Positions 36,660 through 47,737 of a DNA stretch of 64,000 bases are shown here, one piece after another; position 1 is the stretch's first letter, and each line of letters opens with the position of its first letter. The notes beneath the pieces were generated by a model, which saw only the letters and a list, made by a program, of their open reading frames with translations, searched no databases and had not been told where the DNA came from. The stretch covers positions 1,302,001 to 1,366,000 of the forward strand of contig NZ_FYEZ01000001.1 of the NCBI RefSeq assembly GCF_900187395.1. Reading direction: 5' to 3'. Both the position numbers and the translations under genes were made by a program. Source of the stretch: Kytococcus aerolatus. Its GTDB lineage: Bacteria; Actinomycetota; Actinomycetes; Actinomycetales; Dermatophilaceae.

Positions 36660-37178
36660 TCAGCCCTGGACGGTGACGCCGGTGATCTCCACCTTCTCCA
36701 CCGGGGCGTCCATGCGGCCGGTCGGGACCTGGGCGATGGCGTCGACGACCTGCTGGCCCGCGGCGTCCTTCACCTCGCCGAAGATCGTGTGCTTGCCCTG
36801 CAGGTGCGGGGTCGGCGCCACGGTGATGAAGAACTGGGAGCCGTTGGTGCCCTTGCCCATGCGCTTGCCGGCGTTGGCCATGGCGAGCAGGTAGGGACGG
36901 TCGTAGGACAGCTCGGGCGAGATCTCGTCGTCGAACATGTAGCCCGGGCCGCCGGTGCCGGTACCCAGCGGGCAGCCGCCCTGGATCATGAAGCCGTCGA
37001 TGATGCGGTGGAAGGTCAGGCCGTCGAAGTAGGGGGTCGGGTTGGTGCGCCCGGCGTCGTCCTTGTACTCCTTGGTGCCCTGGGCGAGGCCGACGAAGTT
37101 CTCGACCGTCTTGGGCGCCTGGTTCTCGAAGAGCTCGACCGGGATGTCCCCGTGATTCGTGTGCAGGATGATGTCCAT
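36660..37178 (-). CDS. ppiA: Peptidyl-prolyl cis-trans isomerase, cyclophilin type
   Basis: A 172-residue cytosolic cyclophilin covering the whole fold with no signal peptide. FHRIIDGFMIQGGCPLGTGTGGPGY and NGSQFFITVAPTPHLQGKHTIFGEV carry the active-site Arg, Phe, Gln, Phe and His. It speeds proline isomerisation in protein folding. It is the first gene of the two-gene unit with the rhomboid protease and is divergent from the gene at 37297. Confidence 0.96.
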   Translation of the reverse strand: MDIILHTNHGDIPVELFENQAPKTVENFVGLAQGTKEYKDDAGRTNPTPYFDGLTFHRIIDGFMIQGGCPLGTGTGGPGYMFDDEISPELSYDRPYLLAMANAGKRMGKGTNGSQFFITVAPTPHLQGKHTIFGEVKDAAGQQVVDAIAQVPTGRMDAPVEKVEITGVTVQG

Positions 37179-37296
37179 GGCGTCATCCTCCCAGACGGAG
37201 GTCCGACGACGCGCCTCACACCCGCCACCCCGAGGTGGAGAACTGCCCCCCCTTGGGTGCAGGATGGTGGGAGATCACCACGACCGAGGAGGATCC

Positions 37297-38403
37297 GTGC
37301 TCGAGAACCCGTTCCGCAAGAAGACCGCCAGCGAGCGTCTCGCCGAGGGGGCCCGTAGCCGCTTCTCGGCTGCCGCGGGCGCCACCCAGGGCGCTGGCCT
37401 GTCCGCCCGCGACAAGGGCTTCGAGGCGGCCGACTCGGTCGCCTCCACGGCCAAGGGGGCTGGTGACTCCCTCTACGCGGCAATCGTCCCCACGATCGCC
37501 GGCGCCTTCGCCGCCGCCCGCTCCGCCACCGCCCGCGGGGTCGACGAGGGCGTGGAGCGTTCCGCCTCCCGCGTGAGCTCCGGCCTGGAGTCCGCCCCGG
37601 ACCAGATCGACTCCGCCCGTGACTGGCTGGTCGAGGACCTGCTCCCGCGCATCCAGGAGATGGTCGACCACGCGGTGGACGCCAAGGACGAGGCCGCGGA
37701 CGAGGACGGCGCCCTCTCGGCCCTCGCCGGGGAGACCGTCCGCAAGCGCCCCCGCAAGGGTGGCGTGCTCATGCTGCTCGGCCTGGCCCTGCTGGGTGGC
37801 GCCGGGTACTTCTGGTACACCGACGAGAAGCGTCGTCAGGGTGACCCGTGGGGCAAGGTGCGCACCGTCGTGGAGGACCCGTGGGCCGCCCGCAACGAGC
37901 GCCGCGCCGTCTCCGCCGCTGCCAACCCGGGCGCCGGCACCCTGCCGAGCCGCCACACCACCCACACCGAGCAGGTGGACCACACGTCCGCCGAGGGCCA
38001 CCACCGCACCCCGTCCGAGGCCGCCGCCGCCCGCGCCGGCACCGGCCCGGTCTCCGCGCTGGCGACCCCGGCCACGACCTCCGCCACCCCGGCGGGCACC
38101 GTGACCACCACGACGACCACCTCCACCCCGGCGGCCACCACGACCACCTCGGCCGTCGGTGACGCCGCGCAGCGCCCCACGGGCGACGGCCGTCAGTCGG
38201 TGGCCCCGGCCGGTTCCGGTCTGGGTCAGGACGCCGCGACCGGCCCCATCGCCACCGGTCACGCCCGCAGCGCCGACGAGATCGCCGGCGACAACGCCCC
38301 CACCCAGTCGATCCCGACCGTCGGTGAGCGGCTGAACCCGCGCGACCAGCGCCCGGCGGACAACAACCCCTATCTCGAGGACGAGGCCGACCAGCGCAGC
38401 TGA
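37297..38403 (+). CDS. Actinobacterial single-pass membrane protein of unknown function
   Basis: A 368-residue protein. The first 145 residues are amphipathic and Ala/Ser-rich (ENPFRKKTASERLAEGARSRF, SATARGVDEGVERSASRVS), like apolipoprotein-type helices of actinobacterial DUF5324-like proteins. One membrane helix (GGVLMLLGLALLGGAGYFWYTD, about 152-173) is followed by DPWGKVR and a long Thr/Ala-rich tail. No enzyme motif. The start is GTG at 37297, set by GAGGAGG; the frame is open further upstream. A 23-bp perfect hairpin follows. Confidence 0.8.
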   Translation: MLENPFRKKTASERLAEGARSRFSAAAGATQGAGLSARDKGFEAADSVASTAKGAGDSLYAAIVPTIAGAFAAARSATARGVDEGVERSASRVSSGLESAPDQIDSARDWLVEDLLPRIQEMVDHAVDAKDEAADEDGALSALAGETVRKRPRKGGVLMLLGLALLGGAGYFWYTDEKRRQGDPWGKVRTVVEDPWAARNERRAVSAAANPGAGTLPSRHTTHTEQVDHTSAEGHHRTPSEAAAARAGTGPVSALATPATTSATPAGTVTTTTTTSTPAATTTTSAVGDAAQRPTGDGRQSVAPAGSGLGQDAATGPIATGHARSADEIAGDNAPTQSIPTVGERLNPRDQRPADNNPYLEDEADQRS

Positions 38404-38419
38404 GGCCGCGCCCCGCGGG

Positions 38420-38468
38420 GCACGTGCTGAGGGGGACCACCCGTTGGGTGGTCCCCCTCAGCACGTGC
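38420..38468. terminator. 23-bp perfect bidirectional terminator
   Basis: Arms 38420-38442 and 38446-38468 pair without mismatch around a GTT loop. It separates the plus-strand gene ending at 38403 from the minus-strand DLW-39 gene ending at 38514. Confidence 0.9.
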
Positions 38469-38513
38469 GGGCCTTCCCGGCACGGGATCCGCGCCCTCGC
38501 CCGTGGCCGGCGC

Positions 38514-38645
38514 TCAGGCCTGCGGCGGGAGGTCGTCGGTGGCGACGGCCCACAGCTCGGCGGTGCGGACGCTGCGGCGGGAGATCTGGCGGGCGGCCAG
38601 GGCGGCGGCACCGGCCAGCGTGGCGGCGATGATCAGCTTCTTCAT
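38514..38645 (-). CDS. DLW-39 family small protein
   Basis: 43 residues: a short hydrophobic N-terminus MKKLIIAATLAGAAALAAR, a basic turn RQISRRS, and RTAELWAVATDDLP. The basic hydrophobic start and the (D/E)-LW-x-x-AT-D ending are the mark of the DLW-39 family, tiny actinobacterial proteins of unknown role found near gyrA and tRNA-Ala/Ile, as here. It lies 17 bases behind the PqqD-like gene on the same strand. Confidence 0.82.
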   Translation of the reverse strand: MKKLIIAATLAGAAALAARQISRRSVRTAELWAVATDDLPPQA

Positions 38646-38662
38646 GGGACCAGCCTATGTGC

Positions 38663-38965
38663 TCAGGAGGCCTCGGGCGTCGCCACCGTGGCCTGCGGGA
38701 CCAGGCGGAGGAATCCCTCGGCCACGAGCTCGTCCACGACCTCCCCCAGCTGGTCCACGGCCTCGGCGGGGTGGTCCGGGAAGTAGGAGAGCACCGCCTT
38801 GACGAGATCGGGACGTCGGAGGCTGCCCTCGAGCAGCTCGTCCCACACGAGCACCGCCGGCCCCTGCAGGATGCGGATGGGCCCCGACGGCAGCAGCGCG
38901 AGCACCACCTCGTCCTCCCGGTCCACGTGGGCCACGTTCTCCGCGCGGGCGATGACAGTGTTCAT
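38663..38965 (-). CDS. PqqD-like small protein
   Basis: A 100-residue protein. VAHVDREDEVVLALLPSGPIRILQGPAVLVWDELLEG followed by a helical C-terminus with EAVDQLGEVVDELVAEGFL is the winged-helix-like PqqD fold, which in RiPP pathways binds precursor peptides. No radical SAM or precursor gene is nearby, so a RiPP role is not supported; stand-alone PqqD-like proteins are common in actinobacteria. It lies 82 bases downstream of tRNA-Ala on the same strand. Confidence 0.7.
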   Translation of the reverse strand: MNTVIARAENVAHVDREDEVVLALLPSGPIRILQGPAVLVWDELLEGSLRRPDLVKAVLSYFPDHPAEAVDQLGEVVDELVAEGFLRLVPQATVATPEAS

Positions 38966-39047
38966 GCCGTGGAGCGTAACCGGTGCGGGGGAGGGCCGGC
39001 GCGGCGGACACGACGAAGGGCCGCCCTCTGGCGAGGACGACCCTTGG

Positions 39048-39123
39048 TGGTGGAGCCTAGGGGACTCGAACCCCTAACCCTCTGCTTGCAAAGCAGATGC
39101 GCTACCAATTGCGCCAAGGCCCC
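39048..39123 (-). tRNA. tRNA-Ala (anticodon TGC)
   Basis: A 76-base cloverleaf with encoded CCA. Acceptor GGGGCCT/AGGCTCC contains the G3-U70 wobble pair that identifies tRNA-Ala. The anticodon loop CTTTGCAAG gives TGC. It is 12 bases from tRNA-Ile on the same strand. Confidence 0.97.
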
Positions 39124-39135
39124 GGGGGGGCTTGC

Positions 39136-39212
39136 TGGTGGGCCTAACTGGACTTGAACCAGTGACCTCTGTCTTATCAGGACAGCGCTCTAACCGACTG
39201 AGCTATAGGCCC
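39136..39212 (-). tRNA. tRNA-Ile (anticodon GAT)
   Basis: A 77-base cloverleaf with encoded CCA. Acceptor GGGCCTA/TAGGCCC, D-arm AGCTCAGTCGGTTAGAGC, anticodon loop CTGATAA giving GAT, T-arm with GGTTCAAGTCC. The Ile-Ala pair after gyrA and DUF3566 is a conserved actinobacterial arrangement; there is no rRNA operon here. Confidence 0.97.
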
Positions 39213-39241
39213 GTGACCACGTCACCGTGATGCGAGGGGAT

Positions 39242-39271
39242 ACGGTACACGACTTCCTGCGATCGGACCAA
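39242..39271 (-). promoter_or_regulatory. Candidate promoter of the tRNA-Ile/tRNA-Ala unit
   Basis: On the minus strand TTGGTC (39266-39271) and TACCGT (39242-39247) are 18 bases apart, 29 bases before the tRNA-Ile 5' end. Confidence 0.4.
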
Positions 39272-39336
39272 TCGTCCGGTGGCGGCCACCTCCGGGCGCA
39301 GCACGCCCGGCCCGGTGTCCGCCGCCTCCACGACGG

Positions 39337-39810
39337 TCAGTCCTCGTAGAGTTCCACCTGCAGACCGCCCACCAGGGAGCTCATGAGGTTGTAGATGAGC
39401 GCCAGCAGCAGACCGAGCAGGGCGACCACCACGGTGTTGATCACCGCGAAGACGGTGGTGAAGGTGAGGACGGTGCCCAACCCCATCATGTCGGTGAAGC
39501 TGCTGGCCCCCTCCTCCTCGGTGGAGCTCCCGGCGAACTCGCCGACCAGGGAGTTCACGTCCTCGAACACGCCCAGGGTGTTGAGCGCGACCCAGAGGAT
39601 CGTCACCAGCCCGATGGCCGCCAGCCCCAGCGCCACCCCGGTGAGGAAGGACAGCTTGAGGGCGGAGAGGGGGGAGACCCACCCGAGGGTGGCCGGACGC
39701 AGCGTGCGCTCCCCGGCCTCCGACCGGGCGGAGCGCCCGCCCTCGACCCGACGAGCGCCCGTGGGGGTGGCACCGCGGGAGGATGCCGTTCGACGCGGGG
39801 TGGTGCTCAC
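39337..39810 (-). CDS. DUF3566 membrane protein
   Basis: 157 residues: a basic Ser/Thr/Arg-rich cytosolic N-terminus of about 45 residues and two membrane segments ([45 protein letters not shown]), with the outer loop between them, typical of DUF3566. The family always follows gyrA in actinobacteria; its role is unknown. The GTG start overlaps the gyrA stop by 4 bases. Confidence 0.93.
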   Translation of the reverse strand: MSTTPRRTASSRGATPTGARRVEGGRSARSEAGERTLRPATLGWVSPLSALKLSFLTGVALGLAAIGLVTILWVALNTLGVFEDVNSLVGEFAGSSTEEEGASSFTDMMGLGTVLTFTTVFAVINTVVVALLGLLLALIYNLMSSLVGGLQVELYED

Positions 39811-42527
39811 TCGGCCTCCTGCGGCTCGGTGCTCTCGGCCCCGTCGAGCTCCTCGACCGGGTCCTCGTCGTGCTCGGGCTCGGTGCGGGCGACCGCCACG
39901 ATGTGCTCCTTCTTGCCCGGGTCGGCGAAGCGGACACCGGAGGTGTCGCGCCCGGTGGTGCGGACCTCGGCGACCCGGCTGCGAACGACCTTGCCGGAGG
40001 ACATGACCACCATGACCTCGTGGTCCTCGCCGACGACGAGGGCGCCGACGAGGTCGCCGCCCTTGTCGGTGGACTTGGCGACCTTCACGCCGAGCCCACC
40101 GCGACCCTGCAGACGGTACTGCTCGAGCTCGGTCCGCTTGGCCATGCCGTTCTCGAAGACGACGAAGATCTCGGCGTCGGAGACGTGGTCGGCCGGCACC
40201 ACGCGCATGGCGAGCAGGTCGTCGTCCTCGCGGAAGCGCATCCCGGTCACGCCGGAGGTGGCGCGGCCCATCGGGCGAAGCTGGTCGTCGCTGGCCTGGA
40301 GGCGCAGGCTCTGGCCCTTGCGGCTCACCAGCACCAGCTCGTCCTCCGCGCCGCACAGCTCGGCGCCCACCAGCTCGTCGCCCTCACGGAGGTTCACCGC
40401 GATGAGGCCGCCGGAGCGGGGGGAGTCGTACTCGGCCAGACGGGTCTTCTTGACCAGGCCGTTGCGGGTGGCCAGGACCAGGTAGTCGGCCGCCTGGTAG
40501 TCCTTGATGGTCAGCACCTGGGCGATCTTCTCGTCCGGGCCGAAGGCCATGATGTTGGCGACGTGCTGGCCCTTGGAGTCGCGCGATCCCTCCGGCAGCT
40601 CCCAGGCGCGGGCCCGGTAGACCCGGCCGGCGTCGGTGAAGAAGAGCAGCCAGTCGTGGGTGCGAGTGGTGAAGAAGTGGTCCACCACGTCGTCGGCCCG
40701 CAGGGCGGTCCCGCGCACCCCCTTGCCACCGCGGCGCTGCGAGCGGTAGGCGTCCACCCGGATCCGCTTGGCGTAGCCGCCGCGGGTGATGGTCACCACA
40801 ACATTCTCGTCGGGGATGAGGTCCTCCATGTTGACCTCGCCGTCGCTGGGCACGATCTGGGTGCGTCGCTCGTCGCCGTACTTGTCGACGATCTCGGCGA
40901 GCTCCTCGGAGACGATGCTCCGCTGCCGCTCCGGCCTGGCGAGGATGTCCTGGTAGTCCTCGATCATCGCCTGCAGGCGATCGTGCTCGTCGATGATCTT
41001 CTGGCGCTCCAGCGCGGCCAGGCGGCGCAGCTGCATGTCGAGGATCGCGCGGGCCTGGATCTCGTCGATCTCGAGGAGCTCCATGAGGCCGTCACGGGCC
41101 TCCTCCACGGTCGGCGAGCGGCGGATGAGGGCGATCACCTCGTCGAGCATGTCGAGAGCCTTGAGCAGGCCGCGCAGGACGTGGATCTGGTCCTCGGCGC
41201 GCTTCAGGCGGAACTGCGTCCGGCGGACGATGACCTCGATCTGGTGGTCCACCCAGTGGCGCACGAAGGCGTTGATCGGCAGGGTGCGGGGCACGCCGTC
41301 GACCAGCGCGAGCATGTTGGCCCCGAAGGACTGCTGCAGCTGGGTGTGCTTGTAGAGGTTGTTGAGCACGACCTTGGCCACGGCGTCGCGCTTGAGCACG
41401 ATGACCAGACGCTGGCCGGTGCGGCCGGAGGTCTCGTCGCGCAGGTCGGCGATGCCCTGCAGCTTGCCGGTCTTCACCAGCTCGGCGATCTTCCGCGCCA
41501 GGGCGTCGGGGTTGACCTGGTAGGGCAGCTCGGTGGCCACCAGACAGGTGCGTCCCTGGATCTCCTCGACCTCGACGACGGCGCGCATGATGATGCTGCC
41601 GCGGCCGGTGCGGTAGGCCTGCTCGATCCCGGACTGGCCCATGACGAGGGCGCCGCTGGGGAAGTCCGGGCCCTTGATGGTCTTGATGAGCTCGGCCTGG
41701 AGCTCCTCCTTGGTGGCCTCCGGGTGCTCCAGCAGCCACTGGCAGCCGGCGGCGACCTCACGGAGGTTGTGCGGGGGGATCTGCGTGGCCATGCCGACGG
41801 CGATGCCGGCGGACCCGTTGACCAGGAGGTTCGGGAAGCGGGCCGGGAGGACCTTCGGCTCCTGCGCACGGCCGTCGTAGTTGCCCTGGAAGTCGACCGT
41901 GTTCTCGGTGATGTCGCGCACCAGCTCCATCGCCAGCGGCTGCATGCGGCACTCGGTGTACCGCGGGGCGGCGGCACCGTCGTCACCGGCGGAGCCGAAG
42001 TTCCCCTGGCCGTCGACCAGCGGGTAGCGCATGGCCCACGGCTGGGCGAGGCGCACCATGGCGTCGTAGATCGCCGAGTCGCCGTGGGGGTGGTAGTTGC
42101 CCATGACCTCGCCGACGACGCGGGAGCACTTGTTGTACCCGCGGTCGGGTCGGTACCCGCCGTCGTACATGGCGTAGACGATGCGGCGGTGGACCGGCTT
42201 GAGGCCGTCGCGGACGTCCGGGAGCGCGCGCGACACGATGACGCTCATGGCGTACTCGATGTAGCTGCGCTGCATCTCGGCGTTGAGGTCGACCGGCTCG
42301 ACCCGGCCGCCCTGGGGGATCACGTCGTCCACCGGCTGCGGCCCGGGGAGCGTGTCGGCGTCCTCGCCGTCTACCGGCTCCTCGGCCTCCGGGGCCATCG
42401 CCTCGTCGGCCTGGTCGTCGGCCTGGTCGTCGTTCCCGAGGATCGCGTCGACGGAGTCGCTGGAGTCCCCGAGGGCGTCGTCGTTCGGCTCGTCGCCCGT
42501 GGGGTCCTGCGGGGGCTGCTCGCTCAC
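39807..42527 (-). CDS. gyrA: DNA gyrase subunit A
   Basis: A 906-residue type II topoisomerase subunit that breaks and rejoins DNA. The catalytic Tyr is near residue 190 in APRYTECRM. The quinolone-determining region reads [12 protein letters not shown], with the usual Ser and Asp at the positions of E. coli 83 and 87, i.e. the susceptible form. The GyrA box is QRRGGKG. A six-bladed C-terminal wrapping domain follows, then an acidic tail. The protein begins with about 68 extra acidic residues ([26 protein letters not shown]) not found in most GyrA. GTG 42527 has GAGGAAGAG in front. It follows gyrB by 60 bases. Confidence 0.98.
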   Translation of the reverse strand: MSEQPPQDPTGDEPNDDALGDSSDSVDAILGNDDQADDQADEAMAPEAEEPVDGEDADTLPGPQPVDDVIPQGGRVEPVDLNAEMQRSYIEYAMSVIVSRALPDVRDGLKPVHRRIVYAMYDGGYRPDRGYNKCSRVVGEVMGNYHPHGDSAIYDAMVRLAQPWAMRYPLVDGQGNFGSAGDDGAAAPRYTECRMQPLAMELVRDITENTVDFQGNYDGRAQEPKVLPARFPNLLVNGSAGIAVGMATQIPPHNLREVAAGCQWLLEHPEATKEELQAELIKTIKGPDFPSGALVMGQSGIEQAYRTGRGSIIMRAVVEVEEIQGRTCLVATELPYQVNPDALARKIAELVKTGKLQGIADLRDETSGRTGQRLVIVLKRDAVAKVVLNNLYKHTQLQQSFGANMLALVDGVPRTLPINAFVRHWVDHQIEVIVRRTQFRLKRAEDQIHVLRGLLKALDMLDEVIALIRRSPTVEEARDGLMELLEIDEIQARAILDMQLRRLAALERQKIIDEHDRLQAMIEDYQDILARPERQRSIVSEELAEIVDKYGDERRTQIVPSDGEVNMEDLIPDENVVVTITRGGYAKRIRVDAYRSQRRGGKGVRGTALRADDVVDHFFTTRTHDWLLFFTDAGRVYRARAWELPEGSRDSKGQHVANIMAFGPDEKIAQVLTIKDYQAADYLVLATRNGLVKKTRLAEYDSPRSGGLIAVNLREGDELVGAELCGAEDELVLVSRKGQSLRLQASDDQLRPMGRATSGVTGMRFREDDDLLAMRVVPADHVSDAEIFVVFENGMAKRTELEQYRLQGRGGLGVKVAKSTDKGGDLVGALVVGEDHEVMVVMSSGKVVRSRVAEVRTTGRDTSGVRFADPGKKEHIVAVARTEPEHDEDPVEELDGAESTEPQEAE

Positions 42528-42587
42528 AGTCTCTTCCTCAGTCTCTCGTGGTCTCTAGAAAGTCTTAGAACGTCGTACAAGACGGGA

Positions 42588-44747
<2,160 letters not shown>

Positions 44748-44906
44748 CTACCTCGCGCGGCCCCGATCGGGGCACCCCGAGCGGCCGACACCGGCCCGAA
44801 TTCGACGCGCTGTGCCCCTCAGACCGGACGAGCGGGCCCGGCGCCGTGGGCGGGTATGGCTCCGCACCCCTCAGACGGGCAGAACCGCCGTCCACGGCGC
44901 GGGACC

Positions 44907-45452
44907 TCAGCCGTAGGTGTCGCGCGGGCCCCGGCCGGGGAGGCTGCGCCGCCCGTGCTTCCAGGACGGCGCCGCCGGCCCCACGATCCGGACCTCGGTC
45001 ACCACCCCGTACCCGAGCTCGTCGTCCAGCCGGGACTGCAGCGTCGCGGTGAGCATCGTGAGCTGCGTGGCCCAGGTGGAGGACTCCGCCCGCACCACCA
45101 GCCGCCCGTCCTCGAAGGAGATCGGCTGGCTGTGCGCGGCCACGTCGGCCCCCACGATGCCGAACCAGTCACCCATGACGCGGCCGATCTTGAGGTCGTC
45201 CTCCCAGCCGCGCTCACCGACGAGCCGGCCCAGCTCCGAGCCGAGCGTCTGCGGGTCGCGGCTCGACCGCCGGTAGCCGCCACCGGTGGTGCGCTTCTTC
45301 CTCCGCCGCCCCGGTGCGCCCGGGCGCAGCCCCCGGGCCCGGGCCATGTCCCGCAACCGGGCCAGGGTGAGGTCCGCGGCGTCGAACTCCGGCTCGGCGA
45401 CCGTCTCCTCGGCCGGGGGGCGGGGGTCCCGGTGCGTCGGCTCGGTGCTCAC
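44907..45452 (-). CDS. DUF721 (DciA-like) protein
   Basis: A 181-residue basic protein. The C-terminal half (LGRLVGERGWEDDLKIGRVMGDWFGIVGADVAAHS, GRLVVRAESSTWATQLTML) is the DUF721 domain, related to DciA, the replicative helicase loader of bacteria without DnaC. The N-terminal 65 residues are Arg/Pro-rich with RRRKKRT. In actinobacteria the gene always sits between recF and gyrB. The GTG start overlaps the recF stop by 4 bases. A helicase-loading role is inferred from the family. Confidence 0.93.
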   Translation of the reverse strand: MSTEPTHRDPRPPAEETVAEPEFDAADLTLARLRDMARARGLRPGAPGRRRKKRTTGGGYRRSSRDPQTLGSELGRLVGERGWEDDLKIGRVMGDWFGIVGADVAAHSQPISFEDGRLVVRAESSTWATQLTMLTATLQSRLDDELGYGVVTEVRIVGPAAPSWKHGRRSLPGRGPRDTYG

Positions 45453-46618
45453 GCGCGTGCCACCGCCTGCCCCGGGGTGACGTCCACGTAGTGCGCCGTC
45501 GCCCGCAGGGACTCCGGGATGTCCTCCTCCACGGCTGCGGTGACCAGCACCTGCTCCGCCCCGGCCACGTGCTGCGCGAGCCGCTCCCGCCGCCCGGCGT
45601 CCAGCTCGGCGAAGACGTCGTCGAGCACCAGCACCGGGTCTGTCTCCAGGTCGGTGCGCAGCAGCTCGAAGGCCGCCAGCCGCAGGGCCAGCGCGAAGGA
45701 CCACGACTCCCCGTGGCTCGCGTAGCCCTTGGCCGGCAGCTCGCCCAGCCGCAGCTCCAGCTCGTCGCGGTGCGGCCCCACCAGGGTGATGCCCCGGTCC
45801 AGCTCGCGGGGCCGCAGCTCCTGCAGGGAGGCGGTCATGAGCTCGGCGAGCACCTCCCGCTCGGGCACCTCGGCGCCCTCGGCCAGCTCCTGCTCGAGGC
45901 GCTCGGCCTCGGCGCCGGTGAGCGACCAGCGGTAGGCGATCTCGGCCCGGCTGGGGGAGTCACTCACCTCCGCGTAGGCCGTCGAGACAAATCTCCGCAG
46001 ATCTCGGATCAGACGTAGACGGGCGTAGAGCAGGGAAGAACCCAGCATCGTGAGGTGCACGTCCCACGCATCGATCAGCGCATCGGCCTGCGGACCCCGC
46101 TCCCGGCGGGCCCGCAGGTCCTTCACCAGGGCGTTGCGCTGCCTGAGCACCTGCGCGTAGTCGGCCTGCACCCCCGCCCAGCGCGGCTGGCGCGCCACGA
46201 GCAGGGCGTCGAGGAAACCCCGCCGCCCGGCCGGGTCGCCCTTCACCAGGGCCAGGTCCTCCGGGGAGAAGAGCACCGTACGCAGCGTGCCGAGCAGCTC
46301 CCGGGAGCGCGGCAGCGTCGTCCGCCCCAGCCGGGCCCGGTTCGCCCGCCCGGGCACGATCTGGATCTCGGCGACGGTCTCGTGGCCGTCGCGCTCCACC
46401 ACAGCACGCACGATGGCGTGCTCCGCCCCCATCCGCACCAGCGGCGCGTCGCTGGAGACGCGGTGGGAGCCCAGCGTCGCGAGATACCCGGCGGCTTCCA
46501 CCAGGTTCGTCTTGCCCTGCCCGTTGCGACCCACCAGGACGGTGACCCCGGGCTGCAGGTCCAGATCGTTCTCCGCGTACGAGCGGAAGTCCCGCACCGC
46601 CAGGTGACGCAGCCTCAT
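45449..46618 (-). CDS. recF: RecF recombination protein
   Basis: A 389-residue SMC-like ATPase. Walker A is GRNGQGKTNLVEA, the signature region is ESWSFALALRLAAFELL, and Walker B is DPVLVLDDVFAELD. It loads RecA at gaps with RecR. The ATG at 46618 starts MRLRHLAVRDFRSY, the standard RecF opening; GTGGGAG precedes it. It follows gnd by 37 bases. Confidence 0.97.
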   Translation of the reverse strand: MRLRHLAVRDFRSYAENDLDLQPGVTVLVGRNGQGKTNLVEAAGYLATLGSHRVSSDAPLVRMGAEHAIVRAVVERDGHETVAEIQIVPGRANRARLGRTTLPRSRELLGTLRTVLFSPEDLALVKGDPAGRRGFLDALLVARQPRWAGVQADYAQVLRQRNALVKDLRARRERGPQADALIDAWDVHLTMLGSSLLYARLRLIRDLRRFVSTAYAEVSDSPSRAEIAYRWSLTGAEAERLEQELAEGAEVPEREVLAELMTASLQELRPRELDRGITLVGPHRDELELRLGELPAKGYASHGESWSFALALRLAAFELLRTDLETDPVLVLDDVFAELDAGRRERLAQHVAGAEQVLVTAAVEEDIPESLRATAHYVDVTPGQAVARA

Positions 46619-46655
46619 GCCGCTCCCACGCCCGGGAGCGGCAGCACGGCGCTCC

Positions 46656-47636
46656 TCACGCGTCGTTGTCGGCGGCCCCGGGGGTGGCCTTCCCTCGCGT
46701 GTGCTGCTGCTCGGCCGCCTGGTGCACCTGGGTCGGGCGGTCCCACGGCTCCTGACCGAGCTGCATCACCTCGTGACCACCGAAGCCGCCCCGCAGGGCC
46801 GCCACGGCCTGCATGGCGGGGGAGTTCTCCTGGCGGGAGGTGAAGCGGGAGAAGAGCGCCGCGGAGATCACCGGCATCGGGACGGCGTTCTCGATGGCCT
46901 CCTGCACCGTCCAGCGGCCCTCCCCGGAGTCGGTCGTGTAACCCGAGACGCCCTCCAGGCCGGGGTTCTTCTCCAGCGCGTCCACGAGCAGGTCCAGCAG
47001 CCAGGAGCGCACGACCGTGCCGCGGCTCCAGGCCTTGAAGGCCCCGGGGACGTCCTTGACGATGTCCTTGGCCATGAGCAGCTCGTAGCCCTCGGCGTAG
47101 GCCGCCATGAGGCCGTACTCGATGCCGTTGTGCACCATCTTCGCGTAGTGGCCCGCGCCCACCTCGCCGGCGTGGACGAAGCCCTCCTCACGGGGGCCCT
47201 CTGGACGCAGCGCGTCGAAGATCGGCATGGCCAGCCCCACGTGCTCCTCGCGGCCACCACACATCAGACCGTAGCCGTTCTCCAGGCCCCAGATGCCACC
47301 GGAGACGCCACAGTCCACGTAGCCGATGCCCTTCTCCGAGAGCAGCTGGTCGTGCGCGAGGTCGTCCTGGTACGGCGAGTTGCCGCCCTCGATGACCAGG
47401 TCCCCGGCCTCCAGGTGGTCGGCCAGCATCTCGATGTTCATCCGGGTCGGCCGGCCGTGGGGGACCATCACCCACACCACCCGCGGGGCCCGGAGCGTCT
47501 CGCAGAGCTCGGCGATGCTCTCCACGTCGCGCAGCTCCGGGTCGAGGTCGAACCCGACGACCTCGTGGCCGGCCCGCTCGAGCCGGGTCTTCATGTTGCC
47601 GCCCATCTTGCCGAGGCCGATCATTCCGAGCTGCAT
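46656..47636 (-). CDS. gnd: 6-phosphogluconate dehydrogenase, decarboxylating (short type)
   Basis: A 326-residue NADP/NAD-dependent enzyme of the pentose phosphate pathway (6-phosphogluconate to ribulose 5-phosphate). The Rossmann motif is GMIGLGKMGGNM. VIEGGNSPYQDD, DCGVSGGIWGLENGYGLMCGG and GHYAKMVHNGIEYG hold the substrate-binding Ser-Gly-Gly and the catalytic Lys and Asn. This length is the short, GndA-like form. The gene between dnaN and recF is usual in actinobacteria. CAGGAG precedes the ATG at 47636. Confidence 0.97.
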   Translation of the reverse strand: MQLGMIGLGKMGGNMKTRLERAGHEVVGFDLDPELRDVESIAELCETLRAPRVVWVMVPHGRPTRMNIEMLADHLEAGDLVIEGGNSPYQDDLAHDQLLSEKGIGYVDCGVSGGIWGLENGYGLMCGGREEHVGLAMPIFDALRPEGPREEGFVHAGEVGAGHYAKMVHNGIEYGLMAAYAEGYELLMAKDIVKDVPGAFKAWSRGTVVRSWLLDLLVDALEKNPGLEGVSGYTTDSGEGRWTVQEAIENAVPMPVISAALFSRFTSRQENSPAMQAVAALRGGFGGHEVMQLGQEPWDRPTQVHQAAEQQHTRGKATPGAADNDA

Positions 47637-47737
47637 GCCAACTCCTGCGTCATCAGAGGACTGGGGGGATCGTGGGAGGTCAGAGGACTCACGGGCGCAC
47701 GGTCGCCACGCTCCCACCGTAACGGGCTCAGGCGTTC

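Noticed and set aside
38663-38965. A RiPP biosynthesis locus around the PqqD-like gene
   Set aside because: No radical SAM enzyme, protease, transporter or clear precursor is nearby; the small neighbour is a DLW-39 protein.
39048-39212. tRNA-Ile and tRNA-Ala as part of an rRNA operon
   Set aside because: No 16S, 23S or 5S sequence flanks them; protein genes lie on both sides.
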